Below are positions 36,940 through 46,085 of a stretch of 64,000 nucleotides of DNA, one piece after another. Source of the stretch: Nakamurella alba (GTDB taxonomy: Bacteria; Actinomycetota; Actinomycetes; Mycobacteriales; Nakamurellaceae); contig NZ_WLYK01000012.1 of NCBI RefSeq assembly GCF_009707545.1, positions 92,877 through 156,876 of the forward strand, read 5' to 3'. The notes under the pieces are model-generated. The model was not told the origin of the DNA. It made no database searches and saw only the letters and a program-made list of their open reading frames with translations. How positions within the stretch are numbered: the first letter of the stretch is position 1; each line of letters begins with the position of its first letter. The translations under genes and the position numbers were made by a program.

Positions 36940-38064
36940 TCAGCGCGGGTGGACCGCGATCTCCGTGGCCTTGACCGCCAGCACCACCGGCAGCCCGCTG
37001 ACCAGTTCCAGCTCGGCGACCGCGGCCGGGGTGAGGTCGGCGGCGATCGATGCCGGCCCGCCCGAGGTGTCGACCCGCACCGTGCCGCCGACGGCCTGCA
37101 CCGCCCGGACCACCGCGGGCCAGGCATTCCGCGGGCTGCCACCGGGCTGCTCCCGGTGCACGGCCACCGCCGACGGGGCGAACACGGCCACCACCGACTC
37201 CCCCGCCGCCACCGGCTCCGACGCGAGACCGCTGACCACGGAACCGTTCCCGGCCCGCACCTGCACCACCTCCCCGGATCCCACGGACTCCGACGCGGTG
37301 CCCTCGACCAGGTCCAGCCCGGCCAGCGCGGCCCCGAACACCGAGCGCGGCGCCTGCAGCACCCGCGCCACCGGGCCGCTGTCGGTCACCTCCCCGCGTT
37401 CCAGCACCACGGCGTCGTCGGCGAGCACGGCGGCGTCCAGCAGGTCGTGGGTGACCAGCACGGCGGTGGTGCCCTGCTCCCGCAGGTGGGTGCGCAGCAC
37501 CTGGCGGACCTCCGGCGCGGTGGCGGCGTCCAGCGCGCCCAGTGGTTCGTCGAGCAGCAGCAGGTCCGGGCCGGCCGCCAGCGCCCGGGCCAGCGCCACC
37601 CGCTGGGCCTGGCCGCCGGAGAGCTGCCGCGGCTTGCGGCGCGCGAACTGCGCGAGACCGAGGACCTCGAGCCAGGTCTCGGCCTGTCGTCGGGCCTGCA
37701 CCCGGCCGCGGCCCTGGGAGCGCGGGCCGAAGGCGATGTTCTCCAGCGCGGTCAGGTGCGGGAACAGCAGCGGCTGCTGACCCATCAGGCCGATCTGCCG
37801 CTGCTGCGGGGACACCGCCGCGGCCACCGACCCATCGGGGCGCACCTCGGTCAGCGTGCGGCCGGCCACCAGCACATGACCGCGGTCCGGCACCAGCAGC
37901 CCGGCGATCACCGAGAGCACGGTGGACTTGCCGGCGCCGTTCGGGCCCAGCAGGGCCAGGGTGCGGCCGGGTGCGACGTCGAGGGCGACGTCCACGGTGA
38001 AGGCGGAGCGGGCGACGGACATGCCCACCGACAGGCCGGCCCCGGCGACAGTGGTGGCGGTCAT
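36940..38064 (-). CDS. modC: Molybdate ABC transporter ATPase
   Basis: This 374-residue protein powers molybdate uptake. Walker A is LLGPNGAGKS, the signature LSGGQAQR, Walker B LLLLDEPLGALD and the H-loop LVTHDLLDA. The C-terminal part has the Mop/TOBE region (GGTVRVDTSGGPASIAADL; VVLAVKATEIAVH) that binds molybdate and gives feedback control. The ATG overlaps the modB stop (ATGA). The operon order is regulator, modA, modB, modC, all with 4-bp overlaps. Confidence 0.95.
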   Translation of the reverse strand: MTATTVAGAGLSVGMSVARSAFTVDVALDVAPGRTLALLGPNGAGKSTVLSVIAGLLVPDRGHVLVAGRTLTEVRPDGSVAAAVSPQQRQIGLMGQQPLLFPHLTALENIAFGPRSQGRGRVQARRQAETWLEVLGLAQFARRKPRQLSGGQAQRVALARALAAGPDLLLLDEPLGALDAATAPEVRQVLRTHLREQGTTAVLVTHDLLDAAVLADDAVVLERGEVTDSGPVARVLQAPRSVFGAALAGLDLVEGTASESVGSGEVVQVRAGNGSVVSGLASEPVAAGESVVAVFAPSAVAVHREQPGGSPRNAWPAVVRAVQAVGGTVRVDTSGGPASIAADLTPAAVAELELVSGLPVVLAVKATEIAVHPR

Positions 38065-38936
38065 GTCGCGCTCCGGATCCGCCGCGGCTGCACCAGCGCC
38101 ATGATCAGGATCGCCACCGCGACCAGCAGCAGGGAGAGCGCGATGGCGGTGTCCTGGTCCACCCCGGAGCCGTTGAACGCGGTGTAGATGGCCAGCGGCA
38201 TGGTGCGGGTGACGCCGTCGGAATTGCCGGCGAACAGTGCGGTCGCGCCGAACTCGCCGAGGGCACGGGCGAAGCAGAGCACGGTGGCGGCCAGCAGGCC
38301 GGGGCCGACCAGCGGCAGCGTCACCCGGCGGAACACGGTCCAGTTGCCGGCGCCGAGGGTGGCGGCGACCGTCTCGTACCCGGTGCCGGCGGTGCGCAGC
38401 GCGCCCTCCAGCGACAGCACCAGGAACGGCAGAGCGACGAAGGCCTCGGCGATGACCACCGCGGTGGTGGTGAAGGCGATCTGGTAGTCGAACCAGAGGT
38501 CGAGGTACTTGCCGATCAGGCCGAGCCGGCCCAGCAGGTAGAGCAGGGCGATGCCGCCCACCATCGGCGGTAGCACCAATGGCAGGGTGACCATGGCCCG
38601 CAGCACCCGGATGATCCGGCCGTCCCGGCGGGCCAGCACCAGCGCCATCGGGATGCCCAGGATCAGGCAGACCACGGTCGCGGCGAGCGCCGTCTCCAGC
38701 GAGAGCCGCAGCGCCCGCAGCGCCGGGCCGGAGGTGATGGCGGAGGGCAGGGCCGGCCAGTCCGCCCGCACGAGCAGCGCCACCAGCGGCAGCAGCAGGA
38801 ACAGCGCCCCGATGGTGGCCGGGATGTAGAGCACCCGCGGGACCTGCGAACGGGGGCGGCGCACCGCCCGGGTGATCCCGGGTGGTGCGTCGCCCCCGTC
38901 CGCGGGCTGCGGGGTGGTCAGCGGACCAACGGTCAC
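38061..38936 (-). CDS. modB: Molybdate ABC transporter permease
   Basis: This 291-residue permease has an N-terminal extension of about 45 residues, then six helices in the BPD type-1 fold (VLYIPATIGALFLLLPLVALL onward). The EAA loop reads GNWTVFRRVTLPLVGPGLLAA. The GTG start at 38936 overlaps the modA stop as GTGA. It assembles as a dimer with ModC. Confidence 0.95.
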   Translation of the reverse strand: MTVGPLTTPQPADGGDAPPGITRAVRRPRSQVPRVLYIPATIGALFLLLPLVALLVRADWPALPSAITSGPALRALRLSLETALAATVVCLILGIPMALVLARRDGRIIRVLRAMVTLPLVLPPMVGGIALLYLLGRLGLIGKYLDLWFDYQIAFTTTAVVIAEAFVALPFLVLSLEGALRTAGTGYETVAATLGAGNWTVFRRVTLPLVGPGLLAATVLCFARALGEFGATALFAGNSDGVTRTMPLAIYTAFNGSGVDQDTAIALSLLLVAVAILIMALVQPRRIRSAT

Positions 38937-39868
38937 GGAGCTCCGAAGCCGGCGTCGGCGAGCACCTGCTGGCCTTCGGCGCCGGTCACCATCGATACGA
39001 AAGCGGAAGCGGCCGCAGTGTTTCCAGCGTCCTCGGCCGCCGTCAGCACCCCGATCGGGTACTCGTTCACTGCGTCGGCGGCCTCCGGGAAGTCGACCCC
39101 GTCGACCCCGCCGTCGGACCCGGCGACGTCGGTCTTGTAGACCAGACCTGCGTCGGCGTCACCGGTCTCGACCTTGGTGAGCACCGCGGTGACGTTCTGC
39201 TCCTCGCTGACCGCGGTCACCGAGACCCCGGCGGCGTCGAGTGCCTTCTGGGCGGCGTTGCCGCACGGCACCTCGGGTGCGCAGAGCACGACCTTGAGGT
39301 CGGCAGCGGCCAGGCTCGCCAGGTCGGTGATGCCCTTCGGGTTGCCCGGCGCAACAGCGATCTGCAGCGTGTTGGTCGCGAAGTTCACCGGGTCGCCCAC
39401 GATCAGGCTCTCGTCGGTGACCTTCTTCATGTTGTTCAGGTCGGCCGAGGCGAACACGTCGGCCTGCGCGCCGTTGATCAGCTGGGTGGCCAGCGTCGAC
39501 GAGCCGTCGTAGGTGATCTCGGCGAACTCGACATCCGGGTGCGCGGCCATGAAGTCGGTCCGCAGCTGGTCGAAGGTCTTCTTCAGGGATGCCGCGGCGT
39601 AGACGGTCAGCGTGCCGGACAGGTCGTCCGGGGCGGCGCTGGTGGCCTCGGACGCGCTGGTCATCTCGGACGCACTGCTCGCGCTCGTCATGTCCGAGGC
39701 ACCGGTGGCCGCGGAGGTGGTGGGGGCCGACGTGGTGGGCGGCGCTGTGGTGGGCGGCGTGGTGGAGCTCGCACTGTCGGAGGAGCTGCCGCAACCGGCG
39801 ACCATGGCGACCGCCAGGGCGACGGCCAGGCCGCCCGCGGCACGGCGCCGCAGAGAGCTGGGGATCAT
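38933..39868 (-). CDS. modA: Molybdate-binding lipoprotein
   Basis: This is a 311-residue periplasmic-type solute-binding protein. The signal peptide ends in a lipobox (MVAGC), so it is membrane-anchored. A Ser/Thr/Ala/Met-rich linker of about 55 residues leads to the binding fold, which begins LTVYAAASLKKTFDQL, the ModA molybdate/tungstate motif. A second oxyanion contact region is YDGSSTLATQL. It is co-translated with the upstream regulator (ATGA). Confidence 0.95.
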   Translation of the reverse strand: MIPSSLRRRAAGGLAVALAVAMVAGCGSSSDSASSTTPPTTAPPTTSAPTTSAATGASDMTSASSASEMTSASEATSAAPDDLSGTLTVYAAASLKKTFDQLRTDFMAAHPDVEFAEITYDGSSTLATQLINGAQADVFASADLNNMKKVTDESLIVGDPVNFATNTLQIAVAPGNPKGITDLASLAAADLKVVLCAPEVPCGNAAQKALDAAGVSVTAVSEEQNVTAVLTKVETGDADAGLVYKTDVAGSDGGVDGVDFPEAADAVNEYPIGVLTAAEDAGNTAAASAFVSMVTGAEGQQVLADAGFGAP

Positions 39869-40266
39869 GACTTGCCTCTCGGTGTCTCGACGATCACGGT
39901 GGTGGCCTTCACCACCGCGACGGCCAGGGAGCCGACCTGCAGGTCGAGCTCCCGGACTGCTTCGCTGCTCATCAGCGACACCACACGGTGTGGGCCGCAC
40001 TGCATCTCGACCTGCGCCATCACCGTGTCCATGGTGATGGCGGTGACCAGGCCGACGAACCGGTTACGGGCGCTGCGGCCCACGCCGGACGGATCGTTCT
40101 CGGCGGGCGCGTGGTCCCGCGCGTACGCCGCAAGCTCGGCACCGTCGATGACCGCCGGGCCGTCACCGCGGCGGGCGGTCAGCACCCCGCCGTCGATCCA
40201 GCGCCGCATCGTGTCGTCGCTGACACCCAGCAGCTGGGCTGCCTCGGAAATCCGGAACTGCGTCAT
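39865..40266 (-). CDS. Molybdate-responsive regulator: MerR-like helix-turn-helix plus Mop (TOBE) domain
   Basis: This is a 133-residue protein. Residues 1-55 form an excisionase/MerR-type HTH (FRISEAAQLLGVSDDTMRRW). Residues 65-130 form a Mop domain (RNRFVGLVTAITMDTVMAQV; VVSLMSSEAVRELDLQVGS), which binds molybdate. It is a compact counterpart of ModE and heads modABC. A perfect dyad covers its start codon and -10, which suggests autoregulation of the whole operon. Confidence 0.9.
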   Translation of the reverse strand: MTQFRISEAAQLLGVSDDTMRRWIDGGVLTARRGDGPAVIDGAELAAYARDHAPAENDPSGVGRSARNRFVGLVTAITMDTVMAQVEMQCGPHRVVSLMSSEAVRELDLQVGSLAVAVVKATTVIVETPRGKS

Positions 40267-40280
40267 GATCCAGGATCATA
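40265..40280 (-). promoter_or_regulatory. Leaderless promoter with overlapping operator dyad (mod operon)
   Basis: On the minus strand TATGAT (40280-40275) stands 8 nt before the ATG at 40266. ATGATCC-A-GGATCAT (40265-40279) is a perfect 7-1-7 palindrome that covers both. Another dyad, CCGCA-TC-TGCGG, lies just upstream at 40284-40295. Confidence 0.6.
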
Positions 40281-40333
40281 TGTCCGCATCTGCGGGAGCA
40301 CGCACCCACTGCGGCCTGGTGTGACGCCGGTCG

Positions 40334-40339
40334 TACTGT
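40334..40339 (+). promoter_or_regulatory. -10 element of a leaderless promoter (LLM oxidoreductase)
   Basis: TACTGT lies 6 nt before ATG 40346. Confidence 0.6.
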
Positions 40340-40345
40340 GAGGTC

Positions 40346-41338
40346 ATGACAATGAGGTTCGGACACTTCGTTCCGCAGGGCTGGCGACTCGACCTGGCCG
40401 GCATCGACCCGGCCGAGCACTGGCGCACCATGAGCGCGCTGGCACTGCGCGCCGACGCCGGCCCGTGGGAGTCGATCTGGGTCTACGACCACTTCCACAC
40501 CGTGCCGGTGCCGACCGACGACGCGACGCACGAGGCCTGGACGCTGATGTCGGCGTTCGGCGCGATCACCCAGCGGGTGCGACTGGGACAGATGTGCACC
40601 TGCATGGCCTACCGGAACCCGGCCTACCTGGCGAAGGTGGCCGCCACCGTCGACCACGTCTCCGGCGGGCGGGTCGAGATGGGCATCGGCGCCGGCTGGT
40701 ACGAGCACGAGTGGCGCGCCTACGGCTACGGCTTCCCGTCCGCCGGCGACCGACTGCGCGCACTGGACGAGGGCGTGCAGATCATGTCGCAGGCCTGGCG
40801 CACCGGATCGGCGACGCTGGACGGCCGCATCTACCAGGTGGACGGCGCGATCGTGCGGCCACTCCCGCTGCAGGAGAACGGCATCCCGCTGTGGATCGCC
40901 GGCGGCGGGGAGAAGGTGACACTGAAGATCGCGGCGAAGTACGCGCAGTACACCAACTTCGACGGTACCCCCGAGGGCTTCGCGCAGAAGTCGGAACTGC
41001 TGGCGGCGCACTGCGCCGACGTCGGCACCGACTACGGCGCCATCGTCCGGTCGGCCAACTACAACGTGCTGATCGGCCGGGACGAGAAGGAGGTCGAGGA
41101 CCGCAAGGCCTGGATGGTCGACCACTACACGAAGGCGGCCGGCGCCGAGCAGGGCAGCACCATCGTCTCCCGCTACGGAAGCGGCCAAGCCGTCGGCACC
41201 GTCGAGCAGGTGATCGAGAACCTCACGAAGATGCAGGGTCTCGGTATGACCTACGCGATCCTGAACTTCCCGGAGCTGGCCTACGACACCTCCGGCATCG
41301 AACTCTTCGAGCAGCAGGTCATCCCGGCACTGGGCTGA
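40346..41338 (+). CDS. LLM-class (luciferase-like) F420-dependent oxidoreductase
   Basis: This 330-residue TIM-barrel enzyme uses F420 or flavin. Typical stretches are MRFGHFVPQGWRLDL, ESIWVYDHFHTVPVP, ISO-type VSGGRVEMGIGAGWYEHEW and LWIAGGGEKVTLKIAAKYA. The F420-linked TIGR03560-like group fits best. The substrate is unknown. It diverges from the mod operon with 79 bp between starts, is read from a leaderless promoter, and ends at a strong hairpin. Confidence 0.92.
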   Translation: MTMRFGHFVPQGWRLDLAGIDPAEHWRTMSALALRADAGPWESIWVYDHFHTVPVPTDDATHEAWTLMSAFGAITQRVRLGQMCTCMAYRNPAYLAKVAATVDHVSGGRVEMGIGAGWYEHEWRAYGYGFPSAGDRLRALDEGVQIMSQAWRTGSATLDGRIYQVDGAIVRPLPLQENGIPLWIAGGGEKVTLKIAAKYAQYTNFDGTPEGFAQKSELLAAHCADVGTDYGAIVRSANYNVLIGRDEKEVEDRKAWMVDHYTKAAGAEQGSTIVSRYGSGQAVGTVEQVIENLTKMQGLGMTYAILNFPELAYDTSGIELFEQQVIPALG

Positions 41339-41348
41339 GCGGGCGAAT

Positions 41349-41379
41349 CCGCCGTGCCGGGTCTTCCCCGGCACGGCGG
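41349..41379 (+). terminator. Terminator of the LLM oxidoreductase
   Basis: Perfect 13-bp arms (CCGCCGTGCCGGG and CCCGGCACGGCGG) enclose TCTTC, 10 bp after the stop. There is no T-run, as is usual in actinobacteria. Confidence 0.75.
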
Positions 41380-41399
41380 TGGCACGCCACGATGCCGGG

Positions 41400-42062
41400 A
41401 TGGCAGCGGAACCCGCGGAGACCTACGACGACGATCCGGAGACGGCGGCCGCCGGCGCGGAACGGCTGAACTTCTTCTCCGACGCGGTGGTCGCCATCGC
41501 GATGACGCTGCTGGCACTGGAACTCCCGGTGCCGGAGGGCCGGACACCGGCCGAGTTCTGGACCGGGTTCGCCGAGAACTCCGGCGACTACCTGGCGTTC
41601 CTGCTCGGCTTCCTGGTGATCGCCCTGCACTGGCGCAACCACCACCGGATGATGGTCTACCTGCGGCGCAGCGACAGCACCCTGCGGCTGCTGGACCTGC
41701 TCTGGCTGCTGACCATCGTCCTCATGCCGTTCGCCACGAAGCTGCTCGCCGACGGTCCGCCGCCGGACGTCGAGGACTCGTCACGCGGCGCCCGGTTCGC
41801 GCTCTACGCGGCCCTGCAGGTGCTGTCCTACGTGCTGTTCGTACTGATGGTCCGGCAGATGTCGCGGCACGGCCTGGCCCGCGGCATGCCGCCGGGCCTG
41901 GTCACCGCGTCGGAGCGGTCGGTGCTGCTCATCGCCGGCGGCTTCGCGGTGTCGGTGCCCTTGTTCTTCGTCACGCACTGGGCGTGGATCTGCTGGGCGG
42001 TGGGCATCCTGCTTCAGGGGTTCTGGCTCCGGCTGACCCAACGCCGGCACCAGGTCCCGTAG
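41400..42062 (+). CDS. TMEM175-family potassium channel-like protein
   Basis: This 220-residue protein has the TMEM175 signature FFSDAVVAIAMTLLALEL in helix 1 (FSD motif lining the pore) and six helices in all. Bacterial members form tetrameric K+-permeable channels. ATG 41400 is preferred. An in-frame GTG at 41379 falls in the terminator of the previous gene, and CACGAT stands 6 nt before ATG 41400. Confidence 0.9.
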   Translation: MAAEPAETYDDDPETAAAGAERLNFFSDAVVAIAMTLLALELPVPEGRTPAEFWTGFAENSGDYLAFLLGFLVIALHWRNHHRMMVYLRRSDSTLRLLDLLWLLTIVLMPFATKLLADGPPPDVEDSSRGARFALYAALQVLSYVLFVLMVRQMSRHGLARGMPPGLVTASERSVLLIAGGFAVSVPLFFVTHWAWICWAVGILLQGFWLRLTQRRHQVP

Positions 42063-42067
42063 GGACC
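42053..42067 (+). terminator. Bidirectional hairpin between convergent genes
   Basis: GGTCCC-GTA-GGGACC spans the TAG stop of the TMEM175 gene, 2 bp from the convergent WYL gene end. Confidence 0.5.
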
Positions 42068-42068
42068 G

Positions 42069-42686
42069 TCAGGGCACCAGCCGGGGCGCCGGGACCGGCT
42101 CGCCCCGGCCGAGAGGCCCGAGCACCGCGGCCATGTCGCGGTCCGGCGCCGGCTCGTCGGTGATCTCCACCTCCGCGATCCGGTCCAGCCGGAAGTGCCG
42201 GCCGTCCTCCCGGGTGCGGCACCAGCCGAGCAGGTAGCGGCGCCCTGACGCGGTGAGGATCCCGGACGGCTCGACGATGCGCTCGGTGGTGCGCCCCCGC
42301 CCGTCGGTGTGCAGGAAGGTGACCACCCGGCGGACCGCGATCGCCTCCTCCAGTGCCTCCAGCACGTCCTCGTCCACCTGCTGCCGCTCGGGTGCCGGGG
42401 CCGGCTTCCCGCCGAACAGCCGGACCACATTGCCGGGCAACACTTCCGGCTGCCGGGCCGGCGGTGCTGCCGGCCGGGACGCAGCGGATGGGGTGGCAGC
42501 GGGCCGGGTCACCGCCGGACGGCGGGGCTCCTCGTCGGCCGAGACGACCGCACCGGCCAGCTTGCGCAGCGCGCCGAGCACTGCCGGATCACGGCCGTCG
42601 GCGGTGGTCGGGACGGTCGCCAGCGCAGCCGTGATCGCCTCCACCTCGGCGAGGGAGAAGGCGATCGGGGGCAGGTCCGCGGGCAT
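42069..42686 (-). CDS. WYL-domain protein lacking the N-terminal helix-turn-helix
   Basis: This 205-residue protein resembles the C-terminal two thirds of DeoR/YafY-type WYL regulators. A helical segment (FSLAEVEAITAALATVPTTA), a Pro/Ala-rich linker, and the WYL domain (AIAVRRVVTFLHTDGRGR; VEPSGILTASGRRYLLGWCR; FRLDRIAEVEITDEP) follow in order. The usual length is about 320 residues, and the DNA-binding HTH is absent, with no sign of it upstream. It may be a ligand sensor, a partner of another regulator, or a remnant. It lies 70 bp after coxM. Confidence 0.8.
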   Translation of the reverse strand: MPADLPPIAFSLAEVEAITAALATVPTTADGRDPAVLGALRKLAGAVVSADEEPRRPAVTRPAATPSAASRPAAPPARQPEVLPGNVVRLFGGKPAPAPERQQVDEDVLEALEEAIAVRRVVTFLHTDGRGRTTERIVEPSGILTASGRRYLLGWCRTREDGRHFRLDRIAEVEITDEPAPDRDMAAVLGPLGRGEPVPAPRLVP

Positions 42687-42756
42687 GTCCGGCAGCGTAC
42701 GTCCGGCCGCCGACAGCCTCCGGGACCGACACGGTGCTACCCAGGGCTGCCCGGGC

Positions 42757-43608
42757 TCACCCGGCCGCGGCCAGCACGGCGCGGGCGGTCAGCACCCGCG
42801 CCAGGTGCTCGCGGTAGTCGGCGGCGGCGGAGGTGTCGTCGACCGGTGAGGTGCCCTGTGCCGCGGACTGCGCGGCGGCGCGCACTGCCTCCGCGGTGGC
42901 CGGCCCGCCGACCAGCGCCTGCTCGACCGCCGACGCCCGGATCGGCACCGCGCCCATGTTGGTCAGCCCGACCCTGGCGGCCCGGACGATGCCGCCCTCC
43001 ACCTGCACGGCGGCCGCGACGGAGACGATGGACCAGGACTGCGCGACGCGGGTGAACTTCTCGTAGTGCGCGCCCCAGCCGGCGTAGGACGGGAAGGTCA
43101 CCGCCACCAGGATCTCGTCCTCGGCGAGCGCGGTCGTGTAGTAGTCCTGGAAGAAGTCGGCCGCGGCCACCGTCCGCCGGCCCTGCGGCCCGGCGACGTC
43201 GAACTCCGCGTCCAGGGCGACCGCGACGGCGCCGAGATCACCGGCCGGGTCGGCGTGCGCCAGTGCCCCGCCCATGGTCCCCCGGTGCCGCACCTGCGGG
43301 TCGGCGACGGTCTGCTCGGTGTCGGACAGCAGCTTCAGGTGCTCGACCACCAGCGGGTCGTGCACCACCGAGTGGTGGGTGGCCATGGCGCCGATCCGGA
43401 CGCGGTCGCCGTCCATCGAGATGCCCTGCAGCTCTGGCACCTTGCGAATGTCGACGAGGATGCCCGGGGCGGACATCCGCAGCCGCAGCACCGGGATCAG
43501 CGACTGCCCGCCGGCCAGGATCTTGCCGTCCTCCCCTGCCTCGGCCAGCGCGGTCAGCGCCTCGTCCAGCGTCGCCGGGGCGACGTAGTCGAAACCTGCG
43601 GGGATCAT
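42757..43608 (-). CDS. coxM: Molybdenum hydroxylase FAD subunit (CoxM type)
   Basis: This 283-residue FAD-binding subunit passes electrons from the iron-sulfur subunit to an acceptor. FAD motifs are KILAGGQSLIPVLRLRM and TMGGALAHADPAGDLGAV. The N-terminus FDYVAPATLDEALTAL and the C-terminal CO_deh_flav_C domain are typical. The start overlaps the coxL stop (ATGA). The gene order S-L-M matches form-II CO dehydrogenase operons, whereas form I is M-S-L. Confidence 0.93.
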   Translation of the reverse strand: MIPAGFDYVAPATLDEALTALAEAGEDGKILAGGQSLIPVLRLRMSAPGILVDIRKVPELQGISMDGDRVRIGAMATHHSVVHDPLVVEHLKLLSDTEQTVADPQVRHRGTMGGALAHADPAGDLGAVAVALDAEFDVAGPQGRRTVAAADFFQDYYTTALAEDEILVAVTFPSYAGWGAHYEKFTRVAQSWSIVSVAAAVQVEGGIVRAARVGLTNMGAVPIRASAVEQALVGGPATAEAVRAAAQSAAQGTSPVDDTSAAADYREHLARVLTARAVLAAAG

Positions 43609-46085
43609 CGGGCGGACCCTTCCTCGTCGGCGGGGGCGGTGCGGGCACCGGTGGACAGTGCACCGGGGTCATCCGGCACGCCTTCGACCGGGATCTGTTC
43701 CGGAGCAGCGGCTCCGGAGACCGCCCGCCAGACACGCTCCGGGGTGCAGGGCATCTCGATGTCACTGACCCCGAGATGGCGTACGGCGTCCAGGATCGCA
43801 TTGACCACGGCGGGGGTGGAGGCGATGGTGCCCGCCTCGCCGACACCCTTGACGCCCAACGGGTTCGTGGTCGCCGGGGTGACGGTCCGGCCGGTGGTGA
43901 ACTCCGGCAGGTCGGCCGCCGACGGCACCAGGTAGTCGACGAAGGTGCCGGAGGTGAGCTGGCCGTCCTCGGTGTAGAGGGCCTCCTCGAACAGCGCCTG
44001 GGCGATGCCCTGGGCCAGGCCGCCGTGCACCTGCCCCTCGACGATCAGCGGGTTGATCACCTCGCCGATGTCGTCGACGCAGACGTAGGAACGGATGGTG
44101 ACCCGGCCGGTCTCGGTGTCCACCTCGGTCGCGCACAGGTGGGTGCCGTGCGGGTAGGAGAAGTTGTCCGGGTCGACCACGGCATCGGAGTCCAGGGAGG
44201 CCTCCACCCCGTCCGGCAGGTTGTGCGCGGCGAAGGCGGCCCAGGCGATCTCGCCGATCTGCATGGACGTGTCGGTGCCGCGCACACTGAAAGTGCCCTT
44301 GTCGAACTCGATGTCGTCGACCGAGGCCTCCATCAGGTGCGCGGCCACCACCGTCGCCTTCTTGATCACCTTCTCCGCGGCCTTGACGATGGCCACCCCG
44401 CCGACCACCAGGGACCGGGAGCCGTAGGTGTCCATGCCCTTCGGCGCGGACTGGGTGTCGCCGTGGATCACCTCGACCAGGTCGAAGTCGACACCCAGCT
44501 GGTCGGCGACGATCTGCGACCAGGCGGTCTCGTGACCCTGCCCGTGGGCGGACGACCCGGTGATCACCTCGACCCCGCCGGTGGGCAGCATCCGGATCGA
44601 CGCCGACTCCCAGCCGCCGGCGGCGTAGGACAGCGCACCGAGCACCCGCGACGGTGCCAGGCCGCACATCTCGGTGAAGGTGGAGATGCCGATGCCCAGC
44701 TGGACCGGGTCACCGGAGTCCCGGCGGCGCTGCTGCTCGGCGCGCAGCCCGGCGTAGTCGAACAGCTCCATGGCCTGCGCGGTGGCGGCCTCGTAGTTGC
44801 CGGAGTCGTAGGTGAGCCCGGCGACCGTGGTGAACGGGAACTCCTCGTGGGTGATCCAGTTCTTCTGCCGCAGCTCCATCGGCTCCATGCCGAGCTCGGC
44901 GGCCAGTTCGTCCATCATCCGCTCCACGCCGAAGGTGGCCTCCGGCCGCCCGGCGCCGCGGTAGGCGTCGGTCAGCGTCTTGTTGGTGAAGACGTTGGTG
45001 CAGGAGAAGCGGTAGGCGGGGATCTTGTAGATGGCGTTGAACATGAAGGCGCCGAGGATCGGCACACCGGGACCGACGGTGCCGAGGTAGGCACCCATGT
45101 CGGCGAGCAGCTCGACGTCGAAGGCGGTGACGGTGCCGTCCTTGCGGGCGGCCAGGGTGAGCTGCTGGATCTGGTCCCGGCCGTGGTGGGCCGAGATCAG
45201 CGACTCGGAACGGGTTTCCGTGTACTTGGCCGGCTTGTGCAGCTTCCGGGCCACCATGATGGTGATGACCTCCTCCGGCGTCAGCTGCAGCTTGCCGCCG
45301 AAGCCGCCGCCGACATCCGGTGCCACCACCCGCATCTTGTGTTCCGGGATGCCCTGGGAGAGCGCGAGCAGCACCTTGAGCACGTGCGGGATCTGGGTGG
45401 CCGACCAGATCGTCAGCTGTTCGGAGGTGGGGTCGACGACGGTGGAACGCGGCTCCATGAACGCCGGGATCAGCCGCTGCTGCCGGAAGGTGCGGCGGAC
45501 GACCACCTGGTCCGGGTCGTTCTCGGCCGCGGCGATCGCCGCCTTCGCGTCCCCGCCGGTGCCGGCCTCACCCGAGTCGAAGGTCCAGACCGCGTTGCGG
45601 TTGGTGCCGAGATCGGGGTGCACCAGGCGGGCGCCGTCGGCCAGCGCGGCCGGCATGTCGGTGACGGCATCGACCGGGCTCCAGTCGATCTCGATCAGCT
45701 CGGCGGCGTCCACGGCAGCAGCCTTGGTGCGGGCGGCCACCACCGCGACGATCTCGCCGGCGTGCCGGACCTCGCCCACCGCGACCGGCAGCCGGGTCGG
45801 CGACTTCATGTCGGCGGTGATCGGCCAGGCGCACGGCAGGCCGCCCTGCTCCGGGAAGTCGGCCCCGGCCCAGACCCCGACCACCCCGTCCGCGGCCTTC
45901 GCCGCGGCCAGGTCGCCGACCTCGAAGGTGCCGGCCGCGATCGGCGAGCGCACCATCGCCAGGTGCACCATGCCGGGCAGTGACATGTTGTCGGTCCACC
46001 GGGTGCGCCCGGTGATCAGGTGCGCGTCCTCCTTGCGGCGGCGCTCCCGGCCGATCTCGGCCGACGCGCCCAGGGTGGCGGTCAT
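43605..46085 (-). CDS. coxL: Molybdenum hydroxylase large subunit (form-II CoxL type)
   Basis: This 826-residue catalytic subunit carries molybdopterin cytosine dinucleotide. Key stretches are VGGGFGGK (Moco contact), the active-site loop AYRGAGR at residues 374-380, [11 protein letters not shown], and the C-terminal [10 protein letters not shown] with the catalytic Glu. Form-I CO dehydrogenase has AYRCSFR with a Cu-binding Cys. AYRGAGR lacks that Cys and marks form II, whose physiological substrate is mostly unknown. ATG 46085 is used, so the long upstream open frame is ignored. Confidence 0.93.
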   Translation of the reverse strand: MTATLGASAEIGRERRRKEDAHLITGRTRWTDNMSLPGMVHLAMVRSPIAAGTFEVGDLAAAKAADGVVGVWAGADFPEQGGLPCAWPITADMKSPTRLPVAVGEVRHAGEIVAVVAARTKAAAVDAAELIEIDWSPVDAVTDMPAALADGARLVHPDLGTNRNAVWTFDSGEAGTGGDAKAAIAAAENDPDQVVVRRTFRQQRLIPAFMEPRSTVVDPTSEQLTIWSATQIPHVLKVLLALSQGIPEHKMRVVAPDVGGGFGGKLQLTPEEVITIMVARKLHKPAKYTETRSESLISAHHGRDQIQQLTLAARKDGTVTAFDVELLADMGAYLGTVGPGVPILGAFMFNAIYKIPAYRFSCTNVFTNKTLTDAYRGAGRPEATFGVERMMDELAAELGMEPMELRQKNWITHEEFPFTTVAGLTYDSGNYEAATAQAMELFDYAGLRAEQQRRRDSGDPVQLGIGISTFTEMCGLAPSRVLGALSYAAGGWESASIRMLPTGGVEVITGSSAHGQGHETAWSQIVADQLGVDFDLVEVIHGDTQSAPKGMDTYGSRSLVVGGVAIVKAAEKVIKKATVVAAHLMEASVDDIEFDKGTFSVRGTDTSMQIGEIAWAAFAAHNLPDGVEASLDSDAVVDPDNFSYPHGTHLCATEVDTETGRVTIRSYVCVDDIGEVINPLIVEGQVHGGLAQGIAQALFEEALYTEDGQLTSGTFVDYLVPSAADLPEFTTGRTVTPATTNPLGVKGVGEAGTIASTPAVVNAILDAVRHLGVSDIEMPCTPERVWRAVSGAAAPEQIPVEGVPDDPGALSTGARTAPADEEGSAR

